Shown piece after piece: positions 36,701 through 64,000 of a DNA stretch of 64,000 nt. Origin of the DNA: Xiphophorus maculatus (Eukaryota; Chordata; Actinopteri; Cyprinodontiformes; Poeciliidae); NCBI RefSeq assembly GCF_002775205.1, contig NC_036445.1:33296453-33360452 (forward strand). The letters run 5' to 3'. Each line of letters opens with the position of its first letter. Position 1 is the stretch's first letter. The notes under the pieces are model-generated. The model was not told the DNA's origin, searched no databases, and saw nothing but the letters and a program-made list of their open reading frames with translations. The translations under genes and the position numbers were made by a program.

Positions 36701-37806
36701 ACGCATCTTGCTGTTTTAACGACAGCTAACATATTGTTAGTTTACTACAACGTTTTATCACGGGGGGGATAAAATTAGTTAAGCTACAAAATTAACATTA
36801 GTGAGCCATTAATGGCCTGTATGCATTACATGTAGGTGAGTGGATAATGACAGGAGAAAATAGCCCAAACTTCAGTGGCAGGTGTTATCACTTACTAGCA
36901 ATATTAAAGCAATTTTGTTGGCAGAGAGAGTATTACCTCTCAATGAGATATGTGGAGTCCCTCTGAATAACATGTCCATGAGAGCAAAGGCACCTTAATA
37001 GGGTTTTCTTTAAATGTTAGTTTTCATAAAAAAAGAAAATACAGAAATTTTATTTTGCTGGCAATGGACAAATAAAATACAATAATTCCTTCCAATTTTG
37101 GTCAGGATTAGCGGGAAAATGAAGATATAGTAGCATCCATCAAGGCACGTGATAAACTAAGCTTTCAGAAATTAAATTAAAAGTGCAGCAGTCGAACCAT
37201 CACATACCTGCTACTCCATGACAGCGGGCATTCTCATTTTGTGTTTTGTGATGTGTGAGGCACATGTAGCTCCTCTGAAGCCTGTCACTATTCCTTGTAA
37301 AGATATGACTGCTGCAGTGGATGCTAGGAGGATGGACAAGTTATTGAGGAAGGAGTTACAAATGGATCTGTCTAACCTTAACCTCTAACCCTGTCTTTTG
37401 GACAGACAGCCATTCTGTTTTGAAGTACGGTAAAAATTAGACTTCTAGATTCCAAATCTTTGTAGCAAACTGAGAGTCAGAGATGTTGAAACTGTGCAAC
37501 ACATCTTAATGAATGTATGTAAATACTTCAAGAAACCATGCAGATTTAACCTGTAGGGTTGCAGAGGTTCAGATTCTTAAAAACTGATGAATGGATTTCT
37601 GGTCCAGATTTTTTGTGTGAGCCTGAAAATCCCTGAGATCTTGAAAGACATTTCAAGATCCTGAGGTCAAAATACTGGTGATGAATTTTACTCAAGCTGG
37701 ATAAGATAGTCCGGTAGAGAGGCTTTTCCTTATGACTTAGCCTTAACAGGGCTGGTAGTGGCTTCTCAAGTGTAACACCTTGTTGCTGTTTTTGTCACAT
37801 TGAAAG

Positions 37807-37890
37807 CTGTTAAGAGAAACACTTTCTGAACTACATCTAAGTGATGAGCAGCTGGAACTAGTTGTCAAGATGAAAGATGACAAGGCTCAG
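37807..37890 (+). CDS. Candidate unrecognised 84-bp exon
   Basis: An 84-bp open segment between an acceptor (pyrimidine-rich stretch then GAAAG) and a good donor (CTCAG|GTACCA) encodes a charged helical stretch containing SELHLSDEQLELVVKMKDDK. Its frame is phase 0 at both ends and would join in frame to the acceptor at 39464. About 500 bp upstream, another frame (ATG at 37305, MTAAVDARRMDKLLRKELQM) has similar composition but no convincing donor. I do not recognise the protein. It may belong to a small gene between PREB and ADCY3 or be a chance frame. Confidence 0.28.
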
Positions 37891-38459
37891 GTACCAAAGA
37901 GTCTCCTATGCTTAGAAGATATGATTTAGATATGGTAATAAATAGAGGCATTTATTACAGTTTGAAATTAATATCTGTAACATGGCCAGATGTGAAAAAA
38001 GTGATGTGCTGTGAATACTTTTCTGATGCACCATAGTGCCGAAGTTTATTGTTTTGGTGTAATGTAATTTTAAATGTCACATCTTTAGCAGAAAAGTGTA
38101 TGTAGAAAATAATCCTTATTATCAGAAATAAAGGCTTGACATCATCACTGTGTCTGTAGTGAATATATGTAGTGAATCTAATGACTGACATGAATAAATT
38201 TGTCAGTAAGATAAGTTGATTGAATATGGATGCATATATAGCGATGCATTTAGTAATTTAGAATTTAAAACGTTCGTTCAGTAAATTAATTCACTAAGTC
38301 AATCACATTATTAATTACCTATAGACTGACCTTTTAACGACTTTATTTCTTTTGATTATTTTTCACTCATGGACTTAAAGCATTTTTAATCTGACAAATG
38401 AGCCTCATCAGAACATATTTAAATGTATTGAATATGAGTGTTTGAATTTACATTTCCGA

Positions 38460-38789
38460 GAGACTAGAACGTCATGTTAGAGGGAGGAGCCCTCTAACCC
38501 GTACCAAGATGGCGACGGTATTGCCGCATCGTTCGTATCAACAGCAGTAGTCAAGGCGACATCACCGTGAACATCTTTGAAAGCTTCTGCTTTTCCGTTT
38601 TCAGCTGAGAACACAGATGCGGTGCTAAGTCATAGTGACTCTCTCTTTTACGTTTATTTTCTCTCACGGAGTTATTTATTTTGATGAATAATATTCCCTC
38701 CGTATGGCTGTGTTATTGTAAACTGCAGCATTTCAAGAGGACTGCGAGAAGCCTCGTTATTCTAATGGTAATTATATTTAGCACAAACA

Positions 38790-38816
<27 letters not shown>
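38460..38816 (+). promoter_or_regulatory. Probable ADCY3 promoter and 5' UTR exon
   Basis: A GC-richer stretch begins GAACGTCATGTTAGAGGG and contains CCAAGATGGCGACGG near 38505, a YY1-type initiator site. It ends with the strong donor CTGAAG|GTAAGTGG at 38816/38817. The next good acceptor on the strand is at 39464 (CTGTCTGTATTCAG), from which an exon can run into the ADCY3 coding exon. Placing the transcription start here is inference. Confidence 0.5.
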
Positions 38817-39536
<720 letters not shown>

Positions 39537-39891
39537 ACAAATATGGGATATAGCATAAAGTCACTTATGTTGATGAACTTTGAAGCATCTAATCAGTATT
39601 GATTCATCTTTCTGATAGACGATAGAGCTACCCTGTGCTGGTGACGGAACATTGATTGACTGCGTTGGACTAAGAGGACACCAGTGCTGTGATGCAAGAG
39701 TACATCTCTCCAGTGCTGTTGTAAATTGTGAGAACACTCGATTGTGTGTTCTGAGAAGAATCAAGATTACTCTACAAAGAGAGAAGCGATACATTTGAAC
39801 ATTATTTTTATATTACTCCACTGCTGCAGGACAACATGCCTTATATTCTTTGATTAAAAAAGACTGAAAATTTTGGCTCAGAGTTTTCACC

Positions 39892-62570
<22,679 letters not shown>

Positions 62571-64000
62571 GTGAGTTACAAAGCTATTTCTACACCATCA
62601 TACACTAATATAACTTATTAAACTATTGTTATCTACCTATAAAAGAGTAGCTTTGGATGCCACATAACTGTTGGGGTGTTTGGGTTTTATGTAATACTTT
62701 TGATTTTGTCTAGTCATGTAATGTTATTTCCTGACATTTACCAGGCAGGTCAATATGGGGATATTGACAGATGCTTTCACAAACTCAGTTTAGGTCAACA
62801 AGCTACACAAAGTAAGCCAGTCAATCTCATGAGAACAGAAAATATAGACTTGGTCTAAATAGTGCTTGAGGCTTTTTAATACTGTCAATACTGCATTAAA
62901 TATTGTAATTTTACATGCCTGCAGTGCCACAAGAGTTCATAACTGACTGTGAATGTCAGTCTACCCTTAGTTTACTTTAGCTAAATGATTTTTACCAATC
63001 TCTACAGATTTTTAAAAATATTTTAAAATTTAATTTAAAAAAAATTGCTACTTAAAAATATTAAAAAAACTAAAATTGCTGTCACGCCACCTGTCAATTA
63101 GTCCAATGGGTTTGTCAGCAACTGAGCAACAATCAGTGGACACAATTTATCCCGAGTTACATGCCCTTTACCTGGAGGAAAGTAACTTCTGATAAAATGT
63201 GGGCTTTTATCAGTCTTATTATTAGGAATGTGCACCAGTCATAAATTTAATGAAAAATGATTAAACGTTGTCAGTGGGGCACATGCACTTGACATGCTTT
63301 ACCCAGAGCATTTGCAGTGATCTTGCCTTGGCATCTTGTCAATTTCAGTCCCAAGGTGAATGTCTGATTGTAAACTCTGGTCCCAAAACTACAGTGCTAG
63401 TCCCAAATGAGCTGCCTTACAATCATTGACTGTTTTATGAAAGATCACTGCAGAAGGGAAAAATATGTCACAACAGTGTCTGCAAAATGCAAAATTTCTC
63501 ATTTATTTTACAGGAATTGCAGAAGTGGCAGAAAGTCTCATTCCAAAATAGAAGAATTGTTTGATTTGTGTAAAGTACAAATCACAAATGCTGTGGTGAT
63601 TCCACCCAGTGTTACATGGGAGAGTCACATTCCGTTGACTTTCTAACATGAAAGAGATTGGGCTGACCACCTGCAGATTGAAAGACAATGGACATCTGCA
63701 GCATTTCCATTTGGCTGTAGGGTATGGAAGCAAGATGAGGTGTGTTAAGACAACAAAATAAATACAATCTCTAATTCTCAGTTCTAAATAAAAAGAACTA
63801 AGAAAAATAAAGCAGCAATGCAGTATTTTGCTCCTCAACTTCTTGTCTACCTAGGCTTTGGGAAGCAAAACTAATCATTAAAGCTAGATTGTGTAAAACT
63901 AATAAAAGAAACCAGCTGTGTACCGTTTGTTGTTTTATGAAAAAGGTAAGTTGCAAATGATTAGCTTAATTTTCTAAAGATATTCTGTCATTAAGGTCTT
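62571..64000. other. ADCY3 intron 11 (incomplete)
   Basis: From the donor at 62571 (GTGAGT) to the window edge I found no segment resembling the next ADCY3 exon, which should encode the rest of the second membrane cassette. AT-rich sequence without a recognised repeat. Confidence 0.6.

Larger units (their letters stand above)
33761..37200. other. PREB-ADCY3 intergenic region: LINE remnants, no recognised gene
   Basis: 34570-34770 is a minus-strand L2/Rex-type 3' region (ACTTTATTAATCCCAAAGGG, then CCAGCCTTCTTTATCAGGCT, as at 17640). 35930-36650 is a better preserved minus-strand LINE fragment annotated separately. The rest is AT-rich. An isolated inverted repeat (35318-35329 with 35339-35350) is present. 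Confidence 0.5.

Noticed and set aside
63500..63646. Next ADCY3 exon after TTTTACAG at about 63513
   Set aside because: The translation bears no resemblance to the second ADCY3 membrane cassette and has an early stop.

Overview
The window looks like euchromatic DNA from a ray-finned (teleost) fish. It is AT-rich and intron-bearing, with multi-exon genes whose predicted proteins follow vertebrate orthologues. It is crowded with repeats typical of teleosts: hAT, Tc1 and pogo/Tigger elements, L1-, L2/Rex- and I-type LINEs, one tRNA-derived SINE family, and long tetranucleotide arrays. There is no operon structure, rRNA, CRISPR array or prokaryotic feature. Exon coordinates below were placed by hand from reading frame, splice consensus and remembered family architecture; no alignment was run.

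Layout. (1) 1-12.5 kb: the 5' half of ZUP1 (ZUFSP deubiquitinase) on the minus strand; four coding exons carry the zinc fingers and the start of the ubiquitin-binding helix, and the peptidase domain lies beyond position 1. (2) 12.6-15.5 kb: 3' ends of I-type LINEs and LTR-like sequence. (3) 15.5-18.6 kb: CNIH4, complete, plus strand, five exons. (4) 18.6-23.1 kb: intergenic, with a nested LINE/Tc1 insertion and two adjacent near-perfect palindromes. (5) 23.1-33.8 kb: PREB (SEC12), complete, plus strand, nine exons; intron 1 is full of hAT, LINE and SINE insertions. (6) 33.8-39.9 kb: intergenic, with LINE remnants, a possible unrecognised small exon, and a GC-richer segment that is probably the ADCY3 promoter and 5' UTR exon. 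(7) 39.9-64 kb: ADCY3, plus strand, eleven coding exons giving about 678 residues (first membrane cassette, complete C1 catalytic domain, start of the second membrane cassette); it runs off the right edge.

How the genes relate. CNIH4 (cornichon cargo receptor) and PREB (the ER exchange factor for SAR1) both act in COPII export from the ER and sit head-to-tail here. ADCY3 is a membrane adenylyl cyclase prominent in primary and olfactory cilia and works downstream of GPCRs, a cargo class for CNIH4. ZUP1 is a nuclear K63-chain deubiquitinase with no evident link to the others.

Most unusual signals: an hAT element at 56.1 kb whose interior is patched with copies of sequence from 2.15 kb upstream and 0.65 kb downstream, joined by a snap-back hairpin (a template-switch mosaic); a cluster of short perfect hairpins in ADCY3 introns; complementary CTGT and AGAC arrays bracketing ADCY3 coding exons 1-4; and an ungapped similarity between the putative promoter segments of ZUP1 and ADCY3.
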